Assembly: GCA_949290355.1 (NCBI GenBank)
Contig: CASERN010000011.1
Location: 1 to 64,000 of the forward strand
Reading direction: 5' to 3'
Source of the DNA: an uncultured bacterium
GTDB taxonomy: Bacteria; Cyanobacteriota; Vampirovibrionia; Gastranaerophilales; Gastranaerophilaceae
Length of the DNA stretch: 64,000 nucleotides
This document shows, in pieces, positions 16,750 through 26,042 of the stretch. Every line of letters begins with the position of its first letter. The stretch's first letter is position 1. A program made the position numbers and the translations under genes. The notes under the pieces were generated by a model that was not told the DNA's origin, made no database searches, and saw only the letters and a program-made list of their open reading frames with translations.

Positions 16750-17952
16750 ATGAAAAAATCAATCAACGATTTAGGTGATGTTAAAGGTAAACGTGCTCTT
16801 GTAAGAGTTGATGTAAATGTACCTTTAGACGAAAATCACAATGTAACAGATGACACAAGAATTCAAGCAATTGTTCCGACTGTAAAAGCTTTGCAAGAAA
16901 AAGGAGCTAAAATTATTTTAATGGCTCACTTAGGCAGACCAAAAGGAGAATGGAAACCTGAATTTTCTTTGGAACCTGTTGCAAAATATATGTCAAAAGT
17001 TTTGGGTGAAGATGTGTTATTTGTAAAATCACCTGTAGGTGAAGGTGCAGATAAAGAATTGGCTAACTTAAAAGACGGTCAAGTAGCTTTATTGGAAAAC
17101 ATTCGTTACTACAAAGCTGAAGAAGCCAAAGATGATGATATGACATTTGCAGAAGAACTTGCAAAATTAGGTGATTTCTATGTAAACGATGCATTTGGCG
17201 CAGCTCATAGAAAACACACTTCAACTGCAAAAGTTGCTCACCTTTTGAAACCGGCTGTAGCAGGTCTTTTGATGGAAAAAGAAATCAGATGTCTATCTCA
17301 AGCTCTAGATAATCCAACAAGACCATTCACAGCAGTAGTTGGCGGAGCTAAAGTTTCTTCTAAAATTGGTGTTTTAGAAAACTTAATTGACAAAGTTGAT
17401 AATTTAATTATCGGCGGTGGTATGGCTTATACATTTGTAAAAGCTAACGGTGGTAAAATCGGTAACTCTATTTGTGAAGATGACCAAATTGATGTAGCAA
17501 GAGCTATCGAAAAGAAAGCTGCTGATAAAGGTGTAAAAATTGTTATGGCGACTGATGTATTAGCTGCAGATGATTTTTCAGGCAATGGTACAAACAAAGT
17601 TGTCCCAATCAATGAAATTCCTGATGGATTTGAAGGCGTTGATGCCGGTCCTGATAGCCAAAAAGCTTTCGCTGAAGTAATCAAAAATTCAAAAACTATT
17701 TTGATGAACGGTCCTGTAGGTGCTTTCGAAAATCCTAAATTTGCTGAAGGTACAAAAGCAGTATTGCAAGCAATTGTAGATGCGACTAAAAATGGTGCTG
17801 TATCTGTAATTGGTGGTGGTGATTCTGTATCTGCTGCTAAAAAATACTTTAAAGCAGAAGATTTCACTCATGTATCAACAGGTGGTGGTGCTTCTCTTGA
17901 ATTCATCGAAGGAAAAGTATTACCAGGTGTTGCTGCTTTAGATGAGAAATAA
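16750..17952 (+). CDS. pgk: Phosphoglycerate kinase
   Basis: This is a complete 400-residue phosphoglycerate kinase, which converts 1,3-bisphosphoglycerate and ADP to 3-phosphoglycerate and ATP. Signature R-V-D-V-N-V-P-L-D is near residue 22, followed by H-L-G-R-P, the NDAFGAAHR block near 155, G-G-A-K-V-S-S-K-I, the hinge/nucleotide domain with MNGPVGAFE and the final IGGGDSVSAAK and STGGGASLEF. It is monocistronic: a structured leader precedes it and an intrinsic terminator follows. Together with tpiA at 29 kb it places glycolysis in this segment. Confidence 0.98.
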   Translation: MKKSINDLGDVKGKRALVRVDVNVPLDENHNVTDDTRIQAIVPTVKALQEKGAKIILMAHLGRPKGEWKPEFSLEPVAKYMSKVLGEDVLFVKSPVGEGADKELANLKDGQVALLENIRYYKAEEAKDDDMTFAEELAKLGDFYVNDAFGAAHRKHTSTAKVAHLLKPAVAGLLMEKEIRCLSQALDNPTRPFTAVVGGAKVSSKIGVLENLIDKVDNLIIGGGMAYTFVKANGGKIGNSICEDDQIDVARAIEKKAADKGVKIVMATDVLAADDFSGNGTNKVVPINEIPDGFEGVDAGPDSQKAFAEVIKNSKTILMNGPVGAFENPKFAEGTKAVLQAIVDATKNGAVSVIGGGDSVSAAKKYFKAEDFTHVSTGGGASLEFIEGKVLPGVAALDEK

Positions 17953-17968
17953 GCATAAAAACATATAA

Positions 17969-18001
17969 AAAAGCTCTCTGTTTAGACAGGGAGCTTTTTT
18001 T
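17969..18001 (+). terminator. pgk terminator
   Basis: AAGCTCTCTG / CAGGGAGCTT stem (17971-17980 with 17987-17996) with loop TTTAGA, followed by a run of T. Confidence 0.9.
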
Positions 18002-18032
18002 GTGTTAAAATTAAAATATAAAAGAGGGCATT

Positions 18033-18962
18033 ATGAAAAATATTTTAATAACAGGTGGTGCAGGATTTATTGGTTCACATTTATGTGAAAAGCTTTTGGA
18101 ACAAGGTAATCACATAATTTGTCTTGATAACTTTTTTACTGGTTCAAGAAAAAATATTGAACATTTAATGGATAATAAAGAATTTGAATTAATTAGGCAT
18201 GATATCATAGAACCTATTATTCTAGAGGTTGATCAGATTTATAATCTCGCTTGTCCTGCAAGTCCTATTCATTATCAATACAATGCTATAAAAACGATTA
18301 AAACAAATGTCCTTGGGGTTACTAATATGCTTGATTTAGCAGATGAGACTCATGCTAGAATTTTACAAGCTTCTACAAGTGAAGTCTATGGTGATCCGAC
18401 AGTGCATCCGCAAAAAGAAACATATTGGGGTAATGTAAATCCGATTGGCTTAAGAAGCTGCTACGATGAGGGAAAACGTGTTGCAGAAGCTTTGATGATG
18501 GATTATCACAGGCAGCATAAAGTCGATATAAGAATTATTAGAATATTCAATACTTATGGCCCAAGAATGGCTCAAAATGACGGTCGTGTTGTGTCTAATT
18601 TTATTATTCAAGCCTTGAAAAACGAAGATATAACAATATATGGAGATGGCAAACAGACAAGATCATTCTGTTATGTTGATGATTTGGTCCGCGGTATGAT
18701 TGCACTAATGAATACCGAGAATTTTATGGGACCTGTAAATGTTGGCAATGATGGTGAATATACAATTTTGGATTTAGCAAAAATGATTATAGAGTTGTCA
18801 AATTCAAGTTCAAAAATTATTTTCAAACCTCTGCCGTCAGATGATCCTGCACAGCGCAGACCTGATTTGACTTTGGCAAAAGAAAAATTAGGGTATGAGC
18901 CAACAGTACACGTTCGAGACGGATTAATGAAAACGATTGAATATTTTAAATCAGTGTTGTAA
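18033..18962 (+). CDS. NAD-dependent UDP-glucuronate decarboxylase-like epimerase
   Basis: This 309-residue extended short-chain dehydrogenase has the Rossmann motif [15 protein letters not shown], the UXS-type [11 protein letters not shown] segment, STSEVYGDP, and the catalytic Y-D-E-G-K-R near residue 148. Those phrases are characteristic of UDP-glucuronic acid decarboxylase, which makes UDP-xylose for surface glycans. The trailing R-R-P-D-L-T substrate block is also typical. It is preceded by AAAAGAGGGC. The gene sits alone between pgk and Fe-ADH. A dTDP-glucose dehydratase relative is the alternative, but the motifs favour UXS. Confidence 0.85.
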   Translation: MKNILITGGAGFIGSHLCEKLLEQGNHIICLDNFFTGSRKNIEHLMDNKEFELIRHDIIEPIILEVDQIYNLACPASPIHYQYNAIKTIKTNVLGVTNMLDLADETHARILQASTSEVYGDPTVHPQKETYWGNVNPIGLRSCYDEGKRVAEALMMDYHRQHKVDIRIIRIFNTYGPRMAQNDGRVVSNFIIQALKNEDITIYGDGKQTRSFCYVDDLVRGMIALMNTENFMGPVNVGNDGEYTILDLAKMIIELSNSSSKIIFKPLPSDDPAQRRPDLTLAKEKLGYEPTVHVRDGLMKTIEYFKSVL

Positions 18963-18985
18963 TTTGTGTAGATATGAATTATAAT
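18957..18985 (+). promoter_or_regulatory. Promoter of the iron-dependent alcohol dehydrogenase gene
   Basis: TTGTAA (18957-18962), 17-nt spacer, TATAAT (18980-18985). The -35 box overlaps the stop codon of the preceding gene. The leader holds a small CCGT/ACGG hairpin (about 18995-19007) and an AAAGGAGAG site. Confidence 0.6.
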
Positions 18986-19036
18986 TTAATTGCTCCGTTA
19001 TAGACGGTTAGTTTTGATATGAAAGGAGAGTTTATT

Positions 19037-20245
19037 ATGTGGGAAAAGGATATTAACATTAACGAAGTTAAAGAAATTCGCACAAGAACAACAGTTTATT
19101 TTGGTGTTGGTGCTATCAAAAAGATTGATGACATCGCAAAAGTATTAAAAGGAAAAGGTATTGATAAAGTAATCGTAATGTCAGGCAGAAATGCTTATAA
19201 AGCTACAGGTGCTTGGGATTATGTAGAAAAAGCTTTGAAAGATCATGGCATTGGATATGTAAATTATGCAGAAGTTACTCCAAATCCAAATACTCATCAT
19301 GTAAATGATGCTGCAAAACTTGCAAAAGATTTTGGAGCTAAAGCAGTTATCGCAATCGGTGGCGGATCACCTACAGATGCAGGAAAATCTGTTGCTATCT
19401 TGCTTGAATATCCTGAAAAAACTGCAGAAGATATTTATGATTTTACATTTGCACCTGAAAAGGCTGCACCTATTGTATCAATTAACTTAACACACGGTAC
19501 AGGTACTGAGACAAACAGATTTGCTGTTGTAACTAATCTTGAAAAGAATTTCAAGCCTGCAATTGCATATGATTGCATTTATCCTATGTTTGCAATTGAT
19601 GATCCTCAGTTGATGACAAAATTGTCTCCAAAACAGACCAGATATGTATCAATTGATGCGGTTAACCATGTTGTAGAAGCTGCAACATCTGCAGTTGCTT
19701 CTCCTTATTCAATTTCTCTTGCAAAACAGGTAGTTGAATTAGTTGCAAAATATTTACCAAAAGCAATAGCAAATCCTGAAGATTTAGAAGCTCGTTATTA
19801 CTTGGCTTATGCGGCGATGATGGGTGGTGTAAGTTTTGATAACGGTTTATTGCACTATACACATGCTCTTGAACACCCATTGAGTGCTGTAAAACCTGAA
19901 TTGGCTCACGGTTTAGGTTTAGCAATTCTTTTGCCTGCGGTTGTTAAAACAATTTACAAAGACAGACCGCATGTATTGGCTGAAATTTTAGCTCCGATTG
20001 CACCAGGGTTATCAGGAGACCCTTCAGAGGCTGATAAGGCAGCAAAAATGGTTCAAGATTGGTTGTTCTCTGTAGATGTTAAAGAAAAACTTCAAGATGA
20101 AGGATTTACTGATGCTGATGTTGAAAGACTTACAGATCTTGTATATACAACACCTTCTCTTGGCGGTTTGATTGACATTGCTCCATCAGGTAATGGAAGG
20201 GATGTTGTTAAAGAAATATACAAAAATTCTGTAAAACCATTATAA
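19037..20245 (+). CDS. Iron-containing alcohol dehydrogenase
   Basis: This 402-residue group III (iron-dependent) alcohol dehydrogenase interconverts an alcohol and aldehyde with NAD(P). Seen are I-G-G-G-S-P-T-D-A-G-K (NAD binding), L-T-H-G-T-G-T-E-T-N-R-F, D-A-V-N-H and the metal-binding H-A-L-E-H-P / A-H-G-L-G set. The natural substrate cannot be read from sequence. ATG 19037 is preferred over 19019 because AAAGGAGAG (19022-19030) stands in between. It has its own promoter and terminator, consistent with strong monocistronic expression, perhaps in fermentation. Confidence 0.92.
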   Translation: MWEKDININEVKEIRTRTTVYFGVGAIKKIDDIAKVLKGKGIDKVIVMSGRNAYKATGAWDYVEKALKDHGIGYVNYAEVTPNPNTHHVNDAAKLAKDFGAKAVIAIGGGSPTDAGKSVAILLEYPEKTAEDIYDFTFAPEKAAPIVSINLTHGTGTETNRFAVVTNLEKNFKPAIAYDCIYPMFAIDDPQLMTKLSPKQTRYVSIDAVNHVVEAATSAVASPYSISLAKQVVELVAKYLPKAIANPEDLEARYYLAYAAMMGGVSFDNGLLHYTHALEHPLSAVKPELAHGLGLAILLPAVVKTIYKDRPHVLAEILAPIAPGLSGDPSEADKAAKMVQDWLFSVDVKEKLQDEGFTDADVERLTDLVYTTPSLGGLIDIAPSGNGRDVVKEIYKNSVKPL

Positions 20246-20265
20246 AATTTTTGATATATAAATTT

Positions 20266-20297
20266 AAAAGGGATTCCGAAAGGGGTCCCTTTTTTGT
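20266..20297 (+). terminator. Terminator with GAAA tetraloop
   Basis: AAAAGGGATTCC / GGGGTCCCTTTT stem (20266-20277 with 20282-20293, two G-U pairs) capped by GAAA, followed by T-rich sequence. The next gene's -10 box lies only a few bases downstream. Confidence 0.9.
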
Positions 20298-20299
20298 AT

Positions 20300-20305
20300 T
20301 ATAAT
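20300..20305 (+). promoter_or_regulatory. -10 box abutting the U32 peptidase start
   Basis: TATAAT ends 7 nt before ATG 20313, directly after the preceding terminator, and no ribosome binding site fits in between. A leaderless transcript is predicted. Confidence 0.65.
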
Positions 20306-20312
20306 TAGCAGT

Positions 20313-22091
20313 ATGAAAAAAGTAGAACTTTTAGCTCCAGCAAAGGATAAAAAAACTGCAATAACTGCAATAAATTCCGGGTGTGATGCTATTTATATCG
20401 GGGCATCAAATTTTGGTGCGCGTAAAAGGGTTCCAAATTCTTTGGAAGATATAAAAGAAATTGTGGATTATGCTCATAAATTCTATGTAAAAGTTCATGT
20501 TACAGTGAACACAATATTGACAGATGATGAACTTGTTGATGCGCAAAAATTAATCCAAAATCTTTATGATATCGGGGTTGATGCAATTATCGTTCAAGAT
20601 ATGGGGATTTTTAAACTTGCGGTTGATGGTAAACTTCCTCCAATTGCTCTCCATGCAAGTACACAGTGTGATAACAGGAATTTAGAAAAAGTTAAGTTTT
20701 TTGATGATATGGGAGTTCCTCGTGTAATTTTAGCAAGAGAATTATCGTTAGGGCAAATTAAAGAGATTTGCGAACATACAAATGCAGAGATTGAAACTTT
20801 TATTCATGGTGCATTGTGTGTATCTTATAGCGGGCAGTGTTATATGAGTTATTATATTGGCGGAAGATCTGCAAATAAAGGAGAATGTGCTCAAGCTTGC
20901 CGTAAAAAGTATACTCTTATTGATAGTAATGGAAGTGTAATTGCAAAAGATAAATATCTTTTGAGTATGAAAGATTTTAATGCTTCAAGACATCTGAAAT
21001 CACTAATTGATGCAGGTGTAAAATCTTTTAAAATTGAAGGGCGTTTGAAAGATGAAAATTATGTAAAAAATGTTGTTGCATATTATAGAAGAGAAATTGA
21101 CAAATTTGCGTCTAAAACGTCGTCAGGCCGTGTGTTTTTGGATTTTGAACCTGATGTGAGAAAAAGTTTTAATCGTGGTTTTACTGACTACTTTTTAGAT
21201 GGTCGTAAGAGATGTTTTAACTTTGATAGTCCTAAATCTTTGGGAGAAAAATTAGGTAAAATAACAAAAGTTGGAAAAGATTATTTTGAAATTGGCGAAA
21301 CGGATTCCAAGATGGCAGGAGGTCAAGCTGGTATCAAAATAAATTCTCAAGATGGTTTATATTTTAACGGCAATGGTTGTCTTGTAAATAAAGTTAAGGG
21401 GAAGAAAATTTACCCTAACAAGATGGATGGAATAGCTGTTGGGCTTGAGGTTTATCGAAACTTTGACAGTAAGTTTGAAAAACAATTAGAAAATTCAAAG
21501 ACAAAAAGACAAATCGGGGTGAGATTCTTTTTTGAAAATGGGGTTTTGAAAGTTGTTGATGAAGATAAAAATTCTATTAATTTGAGTTTAATTGAGGGTG
21601 AAAAAGCTAAAAATTCTGAAAAAATGAAAGAAAATTTTATAAACCAACTCAAAAAAACCGGTGATAGTGATTTTTATGTTCAAGATATAAATGTTTTAGG
21701 CGAAGTTCCTTTTATGCCTATTTCTCAAATAAATGAAATTCGTCGTAATATACTTGATGAATTGATGAATGAACGTCTAAAAAATTATAAAAGAGAATTA
21801 CAAAAGCCTTTAAAATACGTTAAATTCCCAAAAGAAAGTCTTGATTATAGTGCAAATATTCATAATAAATGCGCAAAAGAGTTTTATGAACACTGTGGAT
21901 GTCAGGTATGTGAAATGTCTGCAGAAAGCGGAACTTCCCCAAAAGAGCTTATGCGTACAAAACATTGTTTAAAATATGCTTTTAATATGTGCAAATCCCC
22001 TAAAAAACTTTTCCTTATTGATGAGAAAGGGAAGAAGTATCCTCTGATGTTTGATTGCAAAAATTGTGAGATGGTTGTCTTAGCCAATTAG
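20313..22091 (+). CDS. U32-family peptidase-like protein
   Basis: This 592-residue protein belongs to the U32 family (RlhA/YegQ group). N-terminal ELLAPAKD, YIGASNFGARKR, and the diagnostic H-G-A-L-C-V-S-Y-S-G-Q-C, GECAQACRKKY and FKIEGRLK are all present; the clustered Cys probably bind an iron-sulfur centre as in the tRNA/rRNA hydroxylation members (TrhP, RlhA). A C-terminal region adds more Cys (GCQVCEM, KHCLKYA, CKNCEM). The likely role is RNA modification rather than proteolysis. The last 77 nt overlap the opposite-strand hydrolase gene. The start is probably leaderless. Confidence 0.85.
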   Translation: MKKVELLAPAKDKKTAITAINSGCDAIYIGASNFGARKRVPNSLEDIKEIVDYAHKFYVKVHVTVNTILTDDELVDAQKLIQNLYDIGVDAIIVQDMGIFKLAVDGKLPPIALHASTQCDNRNLEKVKFFDDMGVPRVILARELSLGQIKEICEHTNAEIETFIHGALCVSYSGQCYMSYYIGGRSANKGECAQACRKKYTLIDSNGSVIAKDKYLLSMKDFNASRHLKSLIDAGVKSFKIEGRLKDENYVKNVVAYYRREIDKFASKTSSGRVFLDFEPDVRKSFNRGFTDYFLDGRKRCFNFDSPKSLGEKLGKITKVGKDYFEIGETDSKMAGGQAGIKINSQDGLYFNGNGCLVNKVKGKKIYPNKMDGIAVGLEVYRNFDSKFEKQLENSKTKRQIGVRFFFENGVLKVVDEDKNSINLSLIEGEKAKNSEKMKENFINQLKKTGDSDFYVQDINVLGEVPFMPISQINEIRRNILDELMNERLKNYKRELQKPLKYVKFPKESLDYSANIHNKCAKEFYEHCGCQVCEMSAESGTSPKELMRTKHCLKYAFNMCKSPKKLFLIDEKGKKYPLMFDCKNCEMVVLAN

Positions 22092-22785
22092 TACAAGTGT
22101 CAATAAATTTTTCAGGATGATCCAGATATAAATCTTCGGCATGTATGCTGTTGAATAATTGAAAACTTTTAGGACAAGTTGCTTTTTCATACAATAATTT
22201 TGTATGCCAAGGATATACTGTAGGATCTTTTTCTCCAGCAATGAATAATGTAGGGACTTGTATTTCTTTTATTATATCTATCGGCTTGATTTTATCTCTT
22301 AATATTAAAGAAGGTCTGATTGAGAACCATCGTTTTAGTTCACATTTTTTTAATGTTGGAAGCCAAGCTTCTTTTTTCCACATTTGATTTTCAATTTTGT
22401 TAAAATCACAAGGTGCAGATACTGCAATTACTTTATTGATATCTTTTTTTAAGGCACCGTGAATTAGTACTAAAGCAGCACCTAATGAAAAGCCAACAAG
22501 ATAGATTCTTTCATAATATTTTTTTGCATAATCTACAACTGTTTTTAAATCAATAGTTTCTTTGCTTGTAAATGTATAAAATCCTGAACTTTTGCCATGA
22601 CCTCTGCAGTCAAAAGATATTACATCAAAATTTTTGGAAAAATCGTTTGCAATATTTGTAAAGGCTTTGCTGTCTTTCGTCATAAACCAGCCATGTACAA
22701 GAATAATGACTTCTTTGTTTTTATTTTTTATATGATTTACAGCAATATTTATATTATCTTCAGTTTTTAGAAAAAATTTATCCAT
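22015..22785 (-). CDS. Alpha/beta hydrolase
   Basis: This 256-residue hydrolase of the alpha/beta fold has HGWFM near the start (oxyanion region), the nucleophile elbow V-G-F-S-L-G-A (Ser near residue 98), the acid in GEKDPTVYP and the histidine in S-I-H-A-E-D. It is probably an esterase or lysophospholipase-like enzyme; substrate unknown. The final 26 codons lie antisense to the end of the U32 gene. A minus-strand extended -10 (TGATAAAAT, 22800-22792) ends 6 nt before the ATG without a Shine-Dalgarno. Confidence 0.85.
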   Translation of the reverse strand: MDKFFLKTEDNINIAVNHIKNKNKEVIILVHGWFMTKDSKAFTNIANDFSKNFDVISFDCRGHGKSSGFYTFTSKETIDLKTVVDYAKKYYERIYLVGFSLGAALVLIHGALKKDINKVIAVSAPCDFNKIENQMWKKEAWLPTLKKCELKRWFSIRPSLILRDKIKPIDIIKEIQVPTLFIAGEKDPTVYPWHTKLLYEKATCPKSFQLFNSIHAEDLYLDHPEKFIDTCTNWLRQPSHNFCNQTSEDTSSLSHQ

Positions 22786-22911
22786 ACAAATATTTTATCA
22801 TGTTTTGACTTATGTACAAAAAACCTTAAATAAAAAATGCAGATATCATACGAAAGTATGACGCAAGATAGCGGGTTTTAGTATATATTTAGATTACCAG
22901 AGGGTAGATTT

Positions 22912-24453
22912 GTGTTAAACGGTATATTTCAACGACCTTATTTGAATAAAGATGCACGCAGTCTTGTAAAGAAAAAACAAGACGAAGAAAAAAATGCGTC
23001 ATCTTCAGCTATTCAAAGAGAGGAACAAGCAAACCAAAATTCAAAAAGTAAAGGTCTTCAGTATATAGAACAAAAAAGACCGACCTATATCCCTGCTTAT
23101 CAACAGCAAAACAATGGAGAACAAGTTGACTGGCGTCAAATGCGTTCTCAAATACAAAATCAGGTTCAATCAAGAAATATAAAACAAAATAATTTACAGT
23201 CAAATTCCGCAACGCAAGAGGTGATGCCAACAAAAACTCTTTCAGGAAGAAGTACTGTAATTAATATCGCACAAATTTTAAAAGATTTTAGAAATACAGC
23301 TGCAGCAATAGGTACTCCTAATGATTTGAAAGAGGAAGTGAATGGCTATTTATCTTTGATTGAAGCTCAGGTAAAAAAAGATAATCCGAACACGAAACTC
23401 GTTAAATCAAATTTGAAAAATGCATCTTCAATTTTGGATGGTTATATTTCTGAAACTCTAAATAAAGATTCCAAAGTTGTTGAAAACTGGGTCGATGCAT
23501 TATTTTTGCAGCAGATTGATTTTAAATATAATGAAAATGATATAAATCCTCAGTTTTTGGTAAAATTCCCTGAAGGTAGTACGAAAGAGAAAGAAAAAGC
23601 TGAAAATAAGACATCTGTTGATAATACAGTATCAGAACCTGTTCAACAAGAAATTGATACTAATTCAAAAGTCGTATCCCTGATTCCTCAAGATAAAGAA
23701 TTAAAAGGAATGTTTATTCAAGCAAAAAAATTATCCTATGCCAATGAGCCTGAAAAGGCTATTGAAACTTTCCAAAAAGCTATGCAAAAAGCAGATGAAG
23801 TTGGTGATACGGAAACAAAATCTAAAATATATTATGAGGTCGGGCGAATTTACGATGATCATGATTATTATGCTCAAGCGCTGACCAGTTATAATAATTC
23901 GTTGAAAAATACAAATGATAATAATGTTAAGACAAAAGCTCACTATTCAATGGCACAAATATATGATGATGTGAATCAGATAAAACCTGCTTTGGATCAT
24001 TATTTTAGTTCAATATCTTTTGCAGGTGAGGCAGAAAATCTTGTTGCACAATCTACTTCTTTAACAAAAATGGGAAATATTTATACAGATATGTATGATG
24101 ATGAAGCAATGAATTATTATTCTATTGCGGATGATTTAGCTATTCAAACTGATAATTCCAAAGTAAAAGGTTTTGTATCCTCAAGTCTAGGTGATGCTTA
24201 TGACAGGTTTGGAGATCCCCAAAAGGCTTTGAAGTCTTATTCTAAAGCTGTAAAATATTATACTGATGCTGAATCTCCTTTAAAAGTAGCTCAAAATTAT
24301 ACAAAAGCAGCGGATATAATGGTTGAGCACAGTAATGTATCAAAAGCTAAAGGATTATTGATGAAAGCTCAAAATTACGCACGCCAAACTGATGATGTTA
24401 ATTTAATGAATGAAATTAACGATAAATTATCATCTTTAGAACTTTTAAGCTAA
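22912..24453 (+). CDS. TPR-repeat protein
   Basis: This 513-residue protein has a disordered Gln/Lys/Asn-rich first 90 residues, a small helical domain (about 115-215), an acidic linker, then tetratricopeptide repeats from about residue 260 to the end (A-N-E-P-E-K-A-I-E-T-F, Y-A-Q-A-L-T-S-Y, K-P-A-L-D-H-Y, D-P-Q-K-A-L-K-S-Y). Repeats of this kind bind other proteins. There is no signal peptide, so it is likely cytoplasmic. GTG 22912 follows AGAGGG. Function unknown. Confidence 0.75.
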   Translation: MLNGIFQRPYLNKDARSLVKKKQDEEKNASSSAIQREEQANQNSKSKGLQYIEQKRPTYIPAYQQQNNGEQVDWRQMRSQIQNQVQSRNIKQNNLQSNSATQEVMPTKTLSGRSTVINIAQILKDFRNTAAAIGTPNDLKEEVNGYLSLIEAQVKKDNPNTKLVKSNLKNASSILDGYISETLNKDSKVVENWVDALFLQQIDFKYNENDINPQFLVKFPEGSTKEKEKAENKTSVDNTVSEPVQQEIDTNSKVVSLIPQDKELKGMFIQAKKLSYANEPEKAIETFQKAMQKADEVGDTETKSKIYYEVGRIYDDHDYYAQALTSYNNSLKNTNDNNVKTKAHYSMAQIYDDVNQIKPALDHYFSSISFAGEAENLVAQSTSLTKMGNIYTDMYDDEAMNYYSIADDLAIQTDNSKVKGFVSSSLGDAYDRFGDPQKALKSYSKAVKYYTDAESPLKVAQNYTKAADIMVEHSNVSKAKGLLMKAQNYARQTDDVNLMNEINDKLSSLELLS

Positions 24454-24483
24454 AAATTGAAGAATATGCTTTAAATATTTTTA

Positions 24484-24864
24484 TTATGCATTTTTAGACA
24501 TAATTTCTATTTCATTTCCGTCCGGATCTTTTAAGAATGCAACATGCATATTCACTTCGGGCATGAAAAATGGTTCGTATAAATATTTATAACCGAATTT
24601 ATTCATTCTTTCTGTAAATTCAGACATTGATTTTGCTTCAAAAGCTAAATGCCCAAATGCATTTCCATTAACATAGCCATCTTTTGGTAATTCGTCATTA
24701 TAAGTCAATTCAATTTGTGTTTGTCCGTCTTCATCGCTTAAATAATATAAAGTACAATCTTCAAGCCTTACTTCTCCGGTTTTGTTCATATCTAAAAATT
24801 CTGCATAAAATCTCATTGACTCATCAATGTCTTTTACTCTAATCATTATATGTACAAATTTCAT
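24484..24864 (-). CDS. Lactoylglutathione lyase-like VOC protein
   Basis: This 126-residue vicinal-oxygen-chelate protein resembles glyoxalase I. The metal ligands can be placed: His in F-V-H-I-M-I, Glu in TQIELTYN, His in FGHLAFEA, and Glu in GNEIEIMSK. Glyoxalase I detoxifies methylglyoxal with a thiol cofactor; the physiological thiol here is unknown. AAAGGAT precedes the ATG. It follows, on the opposite strand, the TPR gene and lies 25 nt before a hypothetical gene's stop. Confidence 0.85.
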   Translation of the reverse strand: MKFVHIMIRVKDIDESMRFYAEFLDMNKTGEVRLEDCTLYYLSDEDGQTQIELTYNDELPKDGYVNGNAFGHLAFEAKSMSEFTERMNKFGYKYLYEPFFMPEVNMHVAFLKDPDGNEIEIMSKNA

Positions 24865-24889
24865 TTTTATCCTTTCAAAATGTTTTTTA

Positions 24890-26002
24890 TTAATCCATAT
24901 GAGATATTACACCTTTGGAAGTATTTTTGTCAATTTCAATAACATGTCTTATAAGTGTGTGGGACATTAAAAGTAAATATGGATTTATTTGATTAGTATT
25001 ACTCATATTAATTTTTGCTTGAGGTTTTTCTTGTTTTTCATTTATTGTTGTCTGGGAACTTGACTCAAAAGAAACAACTGATTCCATTGAATAATGCTTT
25101 TCATCATTTTCGATGCGCATTAAAAGTTCATCTTTTGGGAATTCTTTTACGCATTCAATATTTACCTGTATCGAATTAGAATTTTCAAGAATTAGTGTAG
25201 CTTTAACATTGCCATAGTTTAATGTTGTTATTGTAATGATTAAAATGCTGTCAGATTCTTTATTATTTTCTCCTGTTTCTATTTCAAGATCGAAGCCTAC
25301 ACCTTCTTGTAATGGGAGCCAAGGTAGGTATAGTAACATCAAAAGCTTCATTGTCTGAGCTGAGTCGTTTTGAGATGCTGCAGCTATGCTTGCATTTATA
25401 AGTTTTGCTGTATCTTTCAATTGAGATAAATCATTAATTCCTAATTTTGCGGAATTAGCCATTGCTGTGATGAGTTTTGTCATTGCATCTTTGCCGTTAG
25501 CTTGAATCATTGATGCAATTTCTGATAGATTAATTAATCCATTTGAAGATATTGAGAGATTTCTTATGGAATTTTGAAGTTGATTTAATACAGCTTTATT
25601 ACCTGTGAGTAAAAGATTTTGAGCTTCGGTAAGAGATAGACCTTGCAGCTGTGCAAGTATTTGAGCCTGAGTTTGAGACAAGGAATTCCTTTGCATGGCT
25701 ATTTGGTTTGCAAAACGTTGGTTAAATTGTGCAAGTGTAATATTTTTTTGCAGAATATATAAAAGCTCATTTAAGTTTTTAGGCAAATTCATCATATCTT
25801 TTACATACGCTGATTGATCAATATTTGTCATATTGCTTGTTTGTTGTGCAGAAAGAGGTGTGCTTTTTATATTTACACTATTTTGCGTTGTCGGAGCAAA
25901 AGATGACTGGGTAGATTTATTTGCTACCTGCTGCTTTTGTATATTTAGTGATTGATAATTTACAAATTTCGAAATCAAATGTCCTAAATTCAAATCTGCC
26001 AT
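24890..26002 (-). CDS. Hypothetical protein with FliK-like C-terminal half
   Basis: This 370-residue protein starts with a Gln/Ser/Asn-rich disordered stretch, passes through long amphipathic helices (about 65-215), and then has a beta-rich module with the sequence style LLMLLYLPWLPLQEG, LIITITTLNYGNVKATLIL, resembling the C-terminal domain of flagellar hook-length control protein FliK. No flagellar genes are nearby, so this may be a divergent domain used elsewhere. A minus-strand TATAAT (26015-26010) ends 7 nt before the ATG; leaderless translation is likely. Confidence 0.45.
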   Translation of the reverse strand: MADLNLGHLISKFVNYQSLNIQKQQVANKSTQSSFAPTTQNSVNIKSTPLSAQQTSNMTNIDQSAYVKDMMNLPKNLNELLYILQKNITLAQFNQRFANQIAMQRNSLSQTQAQILAQLQGLSLTEAQNLLLTGNKAVLNQLQNSIRNLSISSNGLINLSEIASMIQANGKDAMTKLITAMANSAKLGINDLSQLKDTAKLINASIAAASQNDSAQTMKLLMLLYLPWLPLQEGVGFDLEIETGENNKESDSILIITITTLNYGNVKATLILENSNSIQVNIECVKEFPKDELLMRIENDEKHYSMESVVSFESSSQTTINEKQEKPQAKINMSNTNQINPYLLLMSHTLIRHVIEIDKNTSKGVISHMD

Positions 26003-26042
26003 AAATTAAATTATACTTATTTTTCAAACTTTGTCCAGATAA

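Noticed and set aside
17427-17867. 146-codon minus-strand frame inside pgk
   Set aside because: pgk is certain on the plus strand; this is an antisense shadow.
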